Shown: piece by piece, positions 6,005 to 13,978 of the stretch
Position numbering within the stretch: position 1 is the first letter of the stretch
How the letters are laid out: each line of letters begins with the position of its first letter
DNA from: Polyangiaceae bacterium
Lineage (GTDB): Bacteria > Myxococcota_A > Polyangia > Polyangiales > Polyangiaceae
Direction of reading: 5' to 3'
NCBI GenBank assembly: GCA_016712345.1
Contig: JADJRH010000002.1
Coordinates: 620,001 to 684,000, forward strand
Length of the DNA: 64,000 nucleotides
Notes under the pieces: generated by a model
Database searches by the model: none
What the model was told of the DNA's origin: nothing
The model's input: only the letters and a program-made list of their open reading frames with translations
Translations under genes and position numbers: made by a program

Positions 6005-8389
6005 TCAATACAAAAGGTAAGGTTTGCGGCGTTGCTGAAACGCCAGCGCTTCACCTTCCATCGGGGCCATTACCTCATCTACACTCTTGCCGCTGAGAAT
6101 GGCCGTCAGCACTGCGTCGTTTGCGAGCAGTGCTGCCATTGCCCCGGTTTTGTGCTCTTTCGGGTGCAACTTGTGGAGCGCCACACCGAGCGCTATCCCC
6201 AATCGTACCGGTGAAAATTGGGCAGGTGATGTCACTTCAAACGCCACGCCCTTGCACAACACACCCTTGTGTACGCTTGCCGTTGGGGTGAAGGTGGTTT
6301 GCCGCACTGTCACACCTGTCAGATCCGCTTTTTTTAATTCTTCCAACAAAGCGGCCCTGTTTATCCAGGGCGCACCCACCTGCTCAAACGGTTTGGGTGT
6401 TCCCCTTCCCACGCTCACATCGGTCAGCTCCACAAGCGCCACCCCCGAGTAAAGAAGCGCTTGGGTAGGTGTTTTTAAGTTGGGTGACGGCGGAGTCCAC
6501 GTCAAACCCGTTTCAGAAAAGAGCTGTTTTCGGTTCCACCCCGTTACTTTGATCACCGCCAGATCCGCGTTTAGACTGGCGTCGGCATTGTACAACTGAG
6601 CCAGTTCACCCATTGTCATCCCATGCCGCACCGTCACGCGGTGAAGCGCCACAAACGACTCTTTTCCAGAGTAGAGCAGCGGGCCTTCCACAACTTCACC
6701 CCCCACCGGATTGGGCCTGTCAAGAACGACCACTCGAATTTTTAACTTGGCGGCCACTTTCATGCAGTAACCAAGGGTTGTTGCGTAGGTAAAAAAGCGC
6801 GCTCCCACGTCGGGTAGGTCAACCACGAGGGTATCGGCCCCGTCAAACATCTCGGGCATGGGGTGTTGTTGGCTGCCGTATAGACTGTGAACGGTCAGCC
6901 CTGTTTTTGTGTCTTTCCCGCTGCGAATGCGCCCTTCTTCCATCACGGTAATGCCATGTTCCGGCGCGAGCAAACTCACCACCTGAATGTCATTCTCAAT
7001 CAACGCATCCACTGTCCGGCGCCCTTTGGCGTCGCGAGCCGCGTTGTTGGTCAGCAGCACCACCCTGCGCCCTCGAAGAGCGCGCCCGCCGGTGCTTTCC
7101 AACACATCTACCCCGGTTTGTACACTGGCTTTTGAGGTGGGAAGACTTTTGGCTTTCACCTCTGAAACGGCGGCTTCAATCACTTCACGCCGCAATTTGT
7201 CGGCGCTGCCCCTCCCATCGGGGTGTACCCGGTTAGAAAGAATGATCACCCCCAACTGTTTGGGTAGATCCAACCAAATCGACGTGCCGGTAAACCCCGT
7301 GTGGCTGACGGCATTACCCGAAACAGCACCCCAATAAGCGCGTTTTCCACCTGGAATGTCTCGCGGTACTGTCAGATCTGAAATTGTTTTTTCTGCCAAT
7401 ATCGTCTCGCCCTTCCATTTCCCTTTTGCAAGAAACATCTTTGCAAATTGGGTGAGGTCATCCGCGGTAGAAAAAAGGCCCGCGTGCCCCGCCACACCTC
7501 CGAGTGCCCTCGCCCTTGGGTCATGAACGGTGCCTTGTAAAAAGTCAGACCCCAACTTTTCTGTGGGTGCTGCGCGCGCCTTTAGGTCGTTTTGAGGGGC
7601 AAAAGTTGTCGACTTCATTCCCAGAGATTTAAACAAATGTTGGCCGGCCGCTGCTTCAAGAGTGGTTTCAGATAGTCGGCCAACCAACTCTCCAAGCACA
7701 ATATACCCAAGGTCACTATACAAGAATGATTGACCGGCTTCTTTCGTGGGCGTTTGAAAAAGAACCTTCTCCACCATTAGGGCGCGGCTCACTTGATAGT
7801 CAGAAAGCGCATTGTCGGCAGGCAATCCCGAGGTGTGAAGGAGCAGCTCGGCAATGGTGATCCCCTGTTTGCCATTCACCCCAAATGCGGGAAGGTGTTT
7901 GCTTACAGGGTCGAAATATCTCACCTTACCCGTTTCTACAAGTTTGCCAATAAGCGTGGCCGTTACAATCGGTTTGGTTAAGCTCGCCAGGTCAAACGCT
8001 GTAGAAAGTGTCATGGGGAGGGGTGACGGCTCTTTGGCGCGCAAACCGTAGGCTTTTTGAAAGACCGTTTTGTCACCTGACACAACAGCCACCACCGCAC
8101 CTGGAACTTCATTCCGCTCGATTGCGCCCATCACAGCTTTATCAATCCGAGTGTGGAGGGTGGCACCAACCTCAACCGGTGCGTCCTCCTCCTCCTCGGA
8201 GGAGCTGCTGTGTACACTCGGCGCTGGAACGGATGCGGACGGCGCCGGTTCTCCCGAGGTTTCGACCGAGTTTGACCCACCTGTCAACTCCGACCCGGCG
8301 GTTGACATTGTTTGGACGGTGTGTGAGCTGTCGGCGCTCTTACAGCTCAAAACCGCCGCGAGCAAAACGACGAGCTTGCGAACCTGCAC
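6005..8389 (-). CDS. Lipoprotein fusing a serine hydrolase (beta-lactamase fold) to a DUF1343/NamZ domain
   Basis: About 794 residues. I start it at GTG 8389, which gives MQVRKLVVLLAAVLSC with a lipobox, rather than at the longer frame that runs into the divergent neighbour. Residues of about 70-420 form a class C beta-lactamase/penicillin-binding fold: SLTK nucleophile motif, YSDLGY as the YxN equivalent, and HTGFTGTS as the KTG equivalent. The second half (LLTNNAARDAKGR, DLPDVGARFFTY, VLDRPNPVGG, ALYSGVALVELTDVSVGRGT-like) is DUF1343, the NamZ exo-N-acetylmuramidase family. Both activities act on peptidoglycan, so this is probably an envelope-anchored wall-turnover or muropeptide-recycling enzyme. 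Confidence 0.85.
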   Translation of the reverse strand: MQVRKLVVLLAAVLSCKSADSSHTVQTMSTAGSELTGGSNSVETSGEPAPSASVPAPSVHSSSSEEEEDAPVEVGATLHTRIDKAVMGAIERNEVPGAVVAVVSGDKTVFQKAYGLRAKEPSPLPMTLSTAFDLASLTKPIVTATLIGKLVETGKVRYFDPVSKHLPAFGVNGKQGITIAELLLHTSGLPADNALSDYQVSRALMVEKVLFQTPTKEAGQSFLYSDLGYIVLGELVGRLSETTLEAAAGQHLFKSLGMKSTTFAPQNDLKARAAPTEKLGSDFLQGTVHDPRARALGGVAGHAGLFSTADDLTQFAKMFLAKGKWKGETILAEKTISDLTVPRDIPGGKRAYWGAVSGNAVSHTGFTGTSIWLDLPKQLGVIILSNRVHPDGRGSADKLRREVIEAAVSEVKAKSLPTSKASVQTGVDVLESTGGRALRGRRVVLLTNNAARDAKGRRTVDALIENDIQVVSLLAPEHGITVMEEGRIRSGKDTKTGLTVHSLYGSQQHPMPEMFDGADTLVVDLPDVGARFFTYATTLGYCMKVAAKLKIRVVVLDRPNPVGGEVVEGPLLYSGKESFVALHRVTVRHGMTMGELAQLYNADASLNADLAVIKVTGWNRKQLFSETGLTWTPPSPNLKTPTQALLYSGVALVELTDVSVGRGTPKPFEQVGAPWINRAALLEELKKADLTGVTVRQTTFTPTASVHKGVLCKGVAFEVTSPAQFSPVRLGIALGVALHKLHPKEHKTGAMAALLANDAVLTAILSGKSVDEVMAPMEGEALAFQQRRKPYLLY

Positions 8390-8405
8390 CCACCCAGGGT
8401 ACGTA

Positions 8406-8987
8406 ATGCGTGTGCGAAAGGAACTTTCCAAAGCGGCCACCGAAGAAAAACTCAGACGTTTGCTCGCCGAGTTTGCGTCTCGAAAAAAACCGGTGAGCGT
8501 TGTTTTTAAGACTCGGTATTGGCACCAACGCTGGGCCGATGTGGCGCTCAAGATCGTTACGTTCGGTGGGCAACATCGGTACTTAACCCATTATGTGACA
8601 ACGCTCGGCCACACCATCTATGTTCCCGACCACTGGGAAGAGTGGCCCGCTGCCAATCGGTACGAAATTTTACGCCACGAACTCGTGCACGTTGAGCAGT
8701 TTGAAAAGTACACATTTGGGGGCATGGTCATTGTGTATGGAATCTTCCCGTTGCCTTTGGGCCTGGCCTACGGCCGCGCGCGCTTGGAGTGGGAAGCGTA
8801 CGCCGAAACGTTGCGCGCCGTTGCAGAAACCGAGGGAATCGAAGCCGCGCGATCCCCTGCGTTGCGGGAAATGATCGTTCGCCGATTTACCGGCCCCGAT
8901 TATGGATGGATGTGGCCTTTTCCAAGAATGGTTCGCGGTTGGATCCATGCCGAGTTGGATCGCATTGAAGCGGCTCAAAAGGCGTAG
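8406..8987 (+). CDS. Putative zinc metalloprotease-like protein (HExxH)
   Basis: 193 residues from ATG 8406. EILRHELVHVEQFEKYTF around residue 85 holds HELVH, an HExxH zinc motif of the gluzincin kind, and a Glu-rich segment (LEWEAYAETLRA) about 35 residues later could provide the third ligand. A hydrophobic stretch (GGMVIVYGIFPLPLGLAY) separates them. The N-terminus is basic with no signal peptide. Its start lies 16 bp from that of the divergent lipoprotein, so the promoters must overlap coding sequence. I do not recognise a named family; metal-dependent hydrolysis is inference. Confidence 0.7.
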   Translation: MRVRKELSKAATEEKLRRLLAEFASRKKPVSVVFKTRYWHQRWADVALKIVTFGGQHRYLTHYVTTLGHTIYVPDHWEEWPAANRYEILRHELVHVEQFEKYTFGGMVIVYGIFPLPLGLAYGRARLEWEAYAETLRAVAETEGIEAARSPALREMIVRRFTGPDYGWMWPFPRMVRGWIHAELDRIEAAQKA

Positions 8988-9142
8988 CCCAACCGAGGGC
9001 GCCATTCGACACCTTAAAGATGATCCCGTTTCGGCATAGCAATTTTTTTACGCCGCGGGTGGAAGGGCGGGGGGCCAAAATGCGTTTTTGAAACTGAGGT
9101 TTCCGCCCTCGAAAAACTTGCAATTACCGATAGGAGAGCAAG

Positions 9143-10267
9143 GTGGCCATCCTTAGGACGAATCCTCTTTTTTCGATGAGTCAGCCGGGTTCAAATAATC
9201 CCCTCATCCCCACGCGCTTGATTGGGAGAACCTGTTCCTTGTTGCGCGCGAGGGGCATTGGTCTTGACCCGCTGTTTTCTGCTTTTCAACTGCCAAAAAC
9301 AGTCGAGCAGGATCCGTTTGTTCTACTTCCGGCCGATCAAATAGAGCAGTTTTTACAAACGGCCGCCGACCTTGCAAATGAGCCATTTCTTGGCATTCGA
9401 GTGGCCGAACACACAGGTTACGACGTTTTCAACTCCCTCCTTTTCGCCTGCTCCGGCGCGCGCGATGGAGCCTCCGCGTTGGATAGGTATGTTCGTTATG
9501 TGGGGGCCCTTCACAACGATGTTCGCTTCTCTACTGTAAAGGTTCCAGCGGGCACTCAACTCCGTATCGCGTTTCCAGGCAAACCTGAATGTTTGGGTAG
9601 ACACTGGAATGAGCATTTGCTTGTGGCTTTTGCCCTCGCGAGCAGAAACATGGCCGATGTGCGCGTGGTGCCTGTCGAAGCGCGCCTGGCCCACAGCGAT
9701 GCCAGGTCCAAAGGTGAGCTGGTTCGCATCTTGGGTACAACTCACGTGCACTTCGGCGGTGAGTTCAATGCGCTCACTTTTTCAAAGGCCGACCTGGCGC
9801 TTCCGGTGCGAAATCGCGACGCACCTGTCAGCTCTGTGCTTGCCCGATACGCGCTCAGTTTGCCCTTTGCAAAAGCCGCCGAGAGTGACCTTCGAAACAA
9901 GGTGAGGGAAGTGTTGCACAACGTGCTTGCCGACGGAGAACCTACCATCGGCCCCATCGCAAAAGCACTTGGAATGAGCGCTCGCACGTTGCAGCGACGG
10001 CTGTCAGAAAATGCGGAGACGTTTCAGCAGGTGCTCGACGAGCTGCGGCGCGACCTCGCCTTACCCTACGTCAAGCGGGGAGATCTGTCGCTTGAAGAAA
10101 TTGCCGCGCGGCTCGGGTATTCTCAGGCTTCGGCTTTTTTTAGAGCTTTTCGGCGCTGGACGGGCAGAACCCCGCGCACGCTCCAAGGTACACAAGAACC
10201 CCGCCTGCCTGAATCTACCCAACCACCGTCCGAACCACCCGGCCCGGCGGATGACACGTCAGACTAA
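9143..10267 (+). CDS. AraC/OruR-type transcriptional regulator
   Basis: 374 residues, starting at a GTG after AGGAGAGCAAG. Residues of about 20-200 match the arabinose-binding-type N-terminal domain seen in OruR/ArgR-like AraC proteins (GYDVFNSLLFACSGARDGASAL). The C-terminal DNA-binding part has two helix-turn-helices: PTIGPIAKALGMSARTLQRRL and LSLEEIAARLGYSQASAFFR, then AFRRWTGRTPRTL. A Pro-rich tail follows. It ends 1 bp from the convergent phosphoesterase gene. Targets are unknown. Confidence 0.88.
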   Translation: MAILRTNPLFSMSQPGSNNPLIPTRLIGRTCSLLRARGIGLDPLFSAFQLPKTVEQDPFVLLPADQIEQFLQTAADLANEPFLGIRVAEHTGYDVFNSLLFACSGARDGASALDRYVRYVGALHNDVRFSTVKVPAGTQLRIAFPGKPECLGRHWNEHLLVAFALASRNMADVRVVPVEARLAHSDARSKGELVRILGTTHVHFGGEFNALTFSKADLALPVRNRDAPVSSVLARYALSLPFAKAAESDLRNKVREVLHNVLADGEPTIGPIAKALGMSARTLQRRLSENAETFQQVLDELRRDLALPYVKRGDLSLEEIAARLGYSQASAFFRAFRRWTGRTPRTLQGTQEPRLPESTQPPSEPPGPADDTSD

Positions 10268-10268
10268 C

Positions 10269-11834
10269 TCAGTCTACCAATTCAACAGCGCCCAGTTGAA
10301 CGCCATAGTCTAAGACGCGCCGCGTGATCGCGTCGCTTTCAGAGCGCCTGTCAAGCCAAGGCGCTATCAAGCCCGCCTCGGCCATTGCCCACAGCTCTTT
10401 TTGGCTGATTTTGCGCGGTTCTTTTCGAAAAACGCGCGATATTGACACTTTCACTTTGGGCAACATTGTGGGCGGCTGAGGGTTTTGTATAAACGCCGGA
10501 TCGATACATGACGAGAGGTCATTTGTCTGACTCATCCGGTCATTTAAACTGGGAAGGTTAAACCGCCGCTGAAGTGTACGCAACACCGATACATGGTCAA
10601 ACGGCGTGCTCACAAAACAGCCTTTTCGAACAAATGGTCCCGCCACAAGTCCCGGAACCCGAAACCCGAGTTGAGTGAAATCGGGGTCATCGTCTGTGGT
10701 GACGGGGGGGGCCACATGGTCAAAAAAGCCGCCGTGTTCATCGTAGGTGATCACGAACAAAATCTTGTTCCACTGAGGGCTCTGGGCGAGCGCTGCGTAC
10801 ACCGAAGCGATGAGCGCCTGCCCGAGCTGAATGTCGTGGTCGGGATGATCGTCGTTGGCGCCGTTTCCAAAAAAGTGGGGATCGATTAAGCAGTATTGAG
10901 GCAACGTGCCATTGGCAGCCGCTTCAAAAAAGTTTTCAATCTTTGAAAGGCCCGTGAGCTTACCGTACCCGCCCGATGCCCACGCTACATCGTGGTAATA
11001 GTTTTTGTGCGATATCCCTGCGTCATTTAGCAGTTGAAAAATGCTCTTAAAACCTACCACGGGTAGGTTGGATTTTTGACCTTTTGAAGTGGCACCATGC
11101 AGGTAAAAGCGATTGGGCCATGTGGGCCCCATGACCGATGCGTACCATTGGTCGCAGAGGGTATAAGAGTCGGCGAGAGTATAAAACGTTTGGAGTTGCT
11201 CGCGCACGTGGTAGCCCATCACATCGTTTTGTGAATTGCCGGCGTGTGCGATCACAAATCCGTCATTGTTCCCGTTGTTCCACTGCTCGTGGCTTGAGTT
11301 CCAATCATGGGGAGGATCATCAACGGTAAAGTCTTGCAACAGGTGAATGGGCACCGGGTTGCCATCTGGGTCGGGGTTTACCTCATTGCCCGTTAGACCG
11401 TTGACAACTTTTCCTTCAACAAGGGAGAGCGAACCGAAGTAATGGTCAAACGATCTGTTTTCCATACACAGGACAACAATCGTTTCAATGGGGGCGAGCA
11501 GCTCTTCAGCTGACAACCCGCCTGAATCTGTACATGACGTGGCTCCTCCGCCCGAGCCGCCCTGTCCCCCTGTGCCACCCGCGCCGCCGGCTTGACCTCC
11601 CTGCCCACCGGTGCCACTCGACGATGTTGCCGCTCCCTGCCCACCGCTCCCCCCGGCGCCCGAAATGAACCCTCCGACGCCTGAGGTGGACGTGGAGAGT
11701 TGATTGGAATCACCACACCCCACCGCGCTGGAAAGGGCCAGCGCGCCGGCACCCAAAAGTACACCGCGCCTTGAAACGGACTCAGCGCTTTCATCCAAAC
11801 CGCGGTTGGGCTTGTCAAACTTCGACTCTGCCAT
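10269..11834 (-). CDS. Tat-exported phosphoesterase (phospholipase C / acid phosphatase family)
   Basis: 521 residues. SRRGVLLGAGALALSSAVGC carries a twin-Arg motif and a lipobox Cys, followed by a Gly/Ser linker to about residue 95. The mature domain has ENRSFDHYFGSL (metal-binding Asn/Thr site of the alkaline-phosphatase-like fold), DPHFFGNGANDDHPDHD and FVITYDEHGGFFDHVAPP, all hallmarks of the PF04185 phosphoesterase family, which includes non-haemolytic phospholipase C and AcpA. It is a folded, exported lipid-anchored hydrolase of phospho-substrates. A start 13 codons upstream (GTG 11873) is possible. Confidence 0.9.
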   Translation of the reverse strand: MAESKFDKPNRGLDESAESVSRRGVLLGAGALALSSAVGCGDSNQLSTSTSGVGGFISGAGGSGGQGAATSSSGTGGQGGQAGGAGGTGGQGGSGGGATSCTDSGGLSAEELLAPIETIVVLCMENRSFDHYFGSLSLVEGKVVNGLTGNEVNPDPDGNPVPIHLLQDFTVDDPPHDWNSSHEQWNNGNNDGFVIAHAGNSQNDVMGYHVREQLQTFYTLADSYTLCDQWYASVMGPTWPNRFYLHGATSKGQKSNLPVVGFKSIFQLLNDAGISHKNYYHDVAWASGGYGKLTGLSKIENFFEAAANGTLPQYCLIDPHFFGNGANDDHPDHDIQLGQALIASVYAALAQSPQWNKILFVITYDEHGGFFDHVAPPVTTDDDPDFTQLGFRVPGLVAGPFVRKGCFVSTPFDHVSVLRTLQRRFNLPSLNDRMSQTNDLSSCIDPAFIQNPQPPTMLPKVKVSISRVFRKEPRKISQKELWAMAEAGLIAPWLDRRSESDAITRRVLDYGVQLGAVELVD

Positions 11835-11961
11835 GAGCGCCGTTATACCGGCAAGACGGCTCCTCGTCGACACTCTTTTCGCGGCGTACGCATCGGGGTC
11901 CGCAATCTGACCTCATCGTGAGCCGCCGGACCGCCGTGAAAGGCGGCTTCTCCGTTCTCAC

Positions 11962-13398
11962 TTATTCCGGTAAAGTCACCATCTCGCGAACGTTGCCATC
12001 AATCCTTCGCCGCGAGAGCGGATCGCCGGGAGCTTTGAGCAACATGGGTAGACCCCCGGCAGGAGACAAAACGATCATCGTTTTTCGATGAAGAGGTACT
12101 CCTCCAGGCATGTCGGGAGTGAAGCGTTGCAGGAGCATGGATAGAACGATCTTCAACTCCAGGGTGGCAAACCCCGCTCCAAGGCACATTCGCGGGCCGG
12201 CGCCGAAGGGAGCATACTCAAACGGGGAGGGGTTTAGCTTTTCCCACCGGTCCGGCCAAAATCGAAGCGGTTCAGCAAACACTTTGGGGTTGCGATGTAG
12301 ACAATACGGGCTTGCGATCACTTCGGTTCCAATGGGTAGGTCAACCCCGCAGATAGAAGTGGGCGCCACAGTGATGCGCACCGCAAACGGCGCGGGCGTG
12401 AAGAGGCGCAGGCTTTCTTTGATCACCCTGTCAAGGTACACAAGTTGACCCATTTGCTCCGGTTTGGGAGGTGAACCCCGGAGCGTTTGGGAAAGCTCGG
12501 TTTGGAGTTTTTGCAGACAATCGGGGTGTTGAGAAAGCAGAAACAGAGTCCAGCAGAGAGCGCTTTTAGTGGTGTCGTGCCCGGCAAAAAACAGTAAGAA
12601 CAGCTGACCAATCAACTCTTCGTCGGTGAGGGCGCCCCCGTCTTCGTCGCGCGTTTGAAGGAGGGTGGTGAGCACATCGTTTTGGTGAAGCCCTTCGGTC
12701 CGTTTTCTTGCAATCACTGCTCGCAGATCGGCCTCCATGGCCTCTGACAGTTGAATCAGCCTCCGGCGAGGAGTGAAGGGAAGGTTGAGTGGAATCAGGG
12801 TTGAAGGCGACATGGAGAGAGTGACAATGTTCTGAATTTTTTCTCCCAGCGAAAGTTCACCCTGGGTAGGTTCCATACCAAAGAGTGTTTTGTTTGCGAC
12901 ACCCAATGTCAGGTGGGTCATCTCTTTGGCCATGTCACGCACCTCACCAACGCGCCATCCTGAGAGAACCCTCTCAGCCATTTCCACCATGGCGCCCTGA
13001 TACCCATCCACCCTGTTCTTATGAAACGCCGGTTGCAGAAGCTTGCGCTGCTGACGGTGCTTGTCATCGTTCATTGAAAAAAGCCCGCCGGTGATTCGCT
13101 GAAAACTCTGACTGTCGCGCGGGCCCGGTACACGTGTCAGATGAAACGCACTCATTTGTGTCCACACCGGTTGAACACTTTCAGGTCCGAGCGCAAACAC
13201 CGGCCCAAACTTGGCGTCGCGAATGAGTACAGGTCCGTTTCCACCCTTTGAAAACGCCACCAAATGTCCGTAGCGCTCGGCGAGCGGGGCCATGTACCCA
13301 ATGGGGTCGCGAAAGAACTGAATCATGTTTCCGCGCCATCCAACGAAGCGCATTGGAGGGGGCCCGGGAAGGTTGTTGAATGCCGCGGACGTTGTCAT
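11962..13398 (-). CDS. Cytochrome P450
   Basis: 478 residues. AGHDTTKSALCWTLFLL is the I-helix oxygen-activation motif, ESLRLFTPA holds ExxR, and FAPFGAGPRMCLGAGFA is the haem-binding loop with the Cys thiolate ligand. The N-terminus (NLPGPPPMRFVGW) lacks a clear membrane anchor, as in bacterial class I enzymes. Usual targets are fatty acids, terpenes or steroids; this one cannot be assigned, and no ferredoxin or reductase gene is adjacent. It starts at ATG 13398; three spaced repeats just upstream may be an operator. Confidence 0.92.
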   Translation of the reverse strand: MTTSAAFNNLPGPPPMRFVGWRGNMIQFFRDPIGYMAPLAERYGHLVAFSKGGNGPVLIRDAKFGPVFALGPESVQPVWTQMSAFHLTRVPGPRDSQSFQRITGGLFSMNDDKHRQQRKLLQPAFHKNRVDGYQGAMVEMAERVLSGWRVGEVRDMAKEMTHLTLGVANKTLFGMEPTQGELSLGEKIQNIVTLSMSPSTLIPLNLPFTPRRRLIQLSEAMEADLRAVIARKRTEGLHQNDVLTTLLQTRDEDGGALTDEELIGQLFLLFFAGHDTTKSALCWTLFLLSQHPDCLQKLQTELSQTLRGSPPKPEQMGQLVYLDRVIKESLRLFTPAPFAVRITVAPTSICGVDLPIGTEVIASPYCLHRNPKVFAEPLRFWPDRWEKLNPSPFEYAPFGAGPRMCLGAGFATLELKIVLSMLLQRFTPDMPGGVPLHRKTMIVLSPAGGLPMLLKAPGDPLSRRRIDGNVREMVTLPE

Positions 13399-13432
13399 GG
13401 AGCCGTAGCCTACCGGAATTCGTTGGAGTTGT

Positions 13433-13485
13433 GTTGCACGACTTGCGCACCCTGTGCTGCACAATCCGCTCGCCCCGTTGCACAA
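13433..13485. promoter_or_regulatory. Three GYTGCAC repeats upstream of the P450 gene
   Basis: GTTGCACGA (13433), GCTGCACAA (13456) and GTTGCACAA (13477) are spaced 23 and 21 bp apart, close to two helical turns, 35-90 bp upstream of the P450 start. The regular phasing suggests an operator for a repressor or activator. No promoter boxes are clear. Confidence 0.35.
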
Positions 13486-13582
13486 TCGTCCGTCGCCTCA
13501 CAACGACCGCGCACGCCTCGCCGCCCGGGACGTCCATCACCACCGACATGGAGGAACACGGAGCCCGTGGATCTCCGTGCCT

Positions 13583-13897
13583 CCTAGGTAACTTCCCTTT
13601 AGCGGAACGTTCTGCAAGGCACGGATCCAGTCTTGTCGAGACGTTTGGGACACCCTTGCCCGTCGCCAAGCGGAAAAGCGAACAGCGTGGCGCGTCGGGT
13701 TCTCCAGATGGAGTTCTGTGGCGAGCGCAGCCACGACGAAAACGAGAGACCGGCGAGACCGGTGGATGGCGACGTGATGGACATCTCAAGTCGCCGGACC
13801 TCCCAGAACGGGCTCTTTTCTGCTGCATCGACAACTCAACCGCAACGAGTTACTCGCCGTTCGAATGAGGCGCATGCGCCGCTGGGGAACTCCGTGT
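13583..13897. repeat. 315-bp inverted repeat, left arm
   Basis: Almost identical to the reverse complement of 17698-18012. It begins at CCTAGGTAAC and ends at ACTCCGTG. Both strands have short open frames, but none looks like a conserved protein. The two arms enclose the penicillin-acylase and lipoprotein genes. The outer edge touches CACGGAG words (13553-13581). With the P450 upstream region and this arm, 13399-13978 holds no gene. Confidence 0.9.
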
Positions 13898-13978
13898 TGA
13901 ATACGACGTGTCAGGAATCGAGACGTTTCAGGCGTTGCGCGGCGCGCGGGCCTTCGCGAGTCCGTGTTGGAGACGACG

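Noticed and set aside
11881..11960. GCCGCC...GGCGGC hairpin after the P450 gene as a terminator
   Set aside because: No T-run follows on the minus strand, so termination is not supported.
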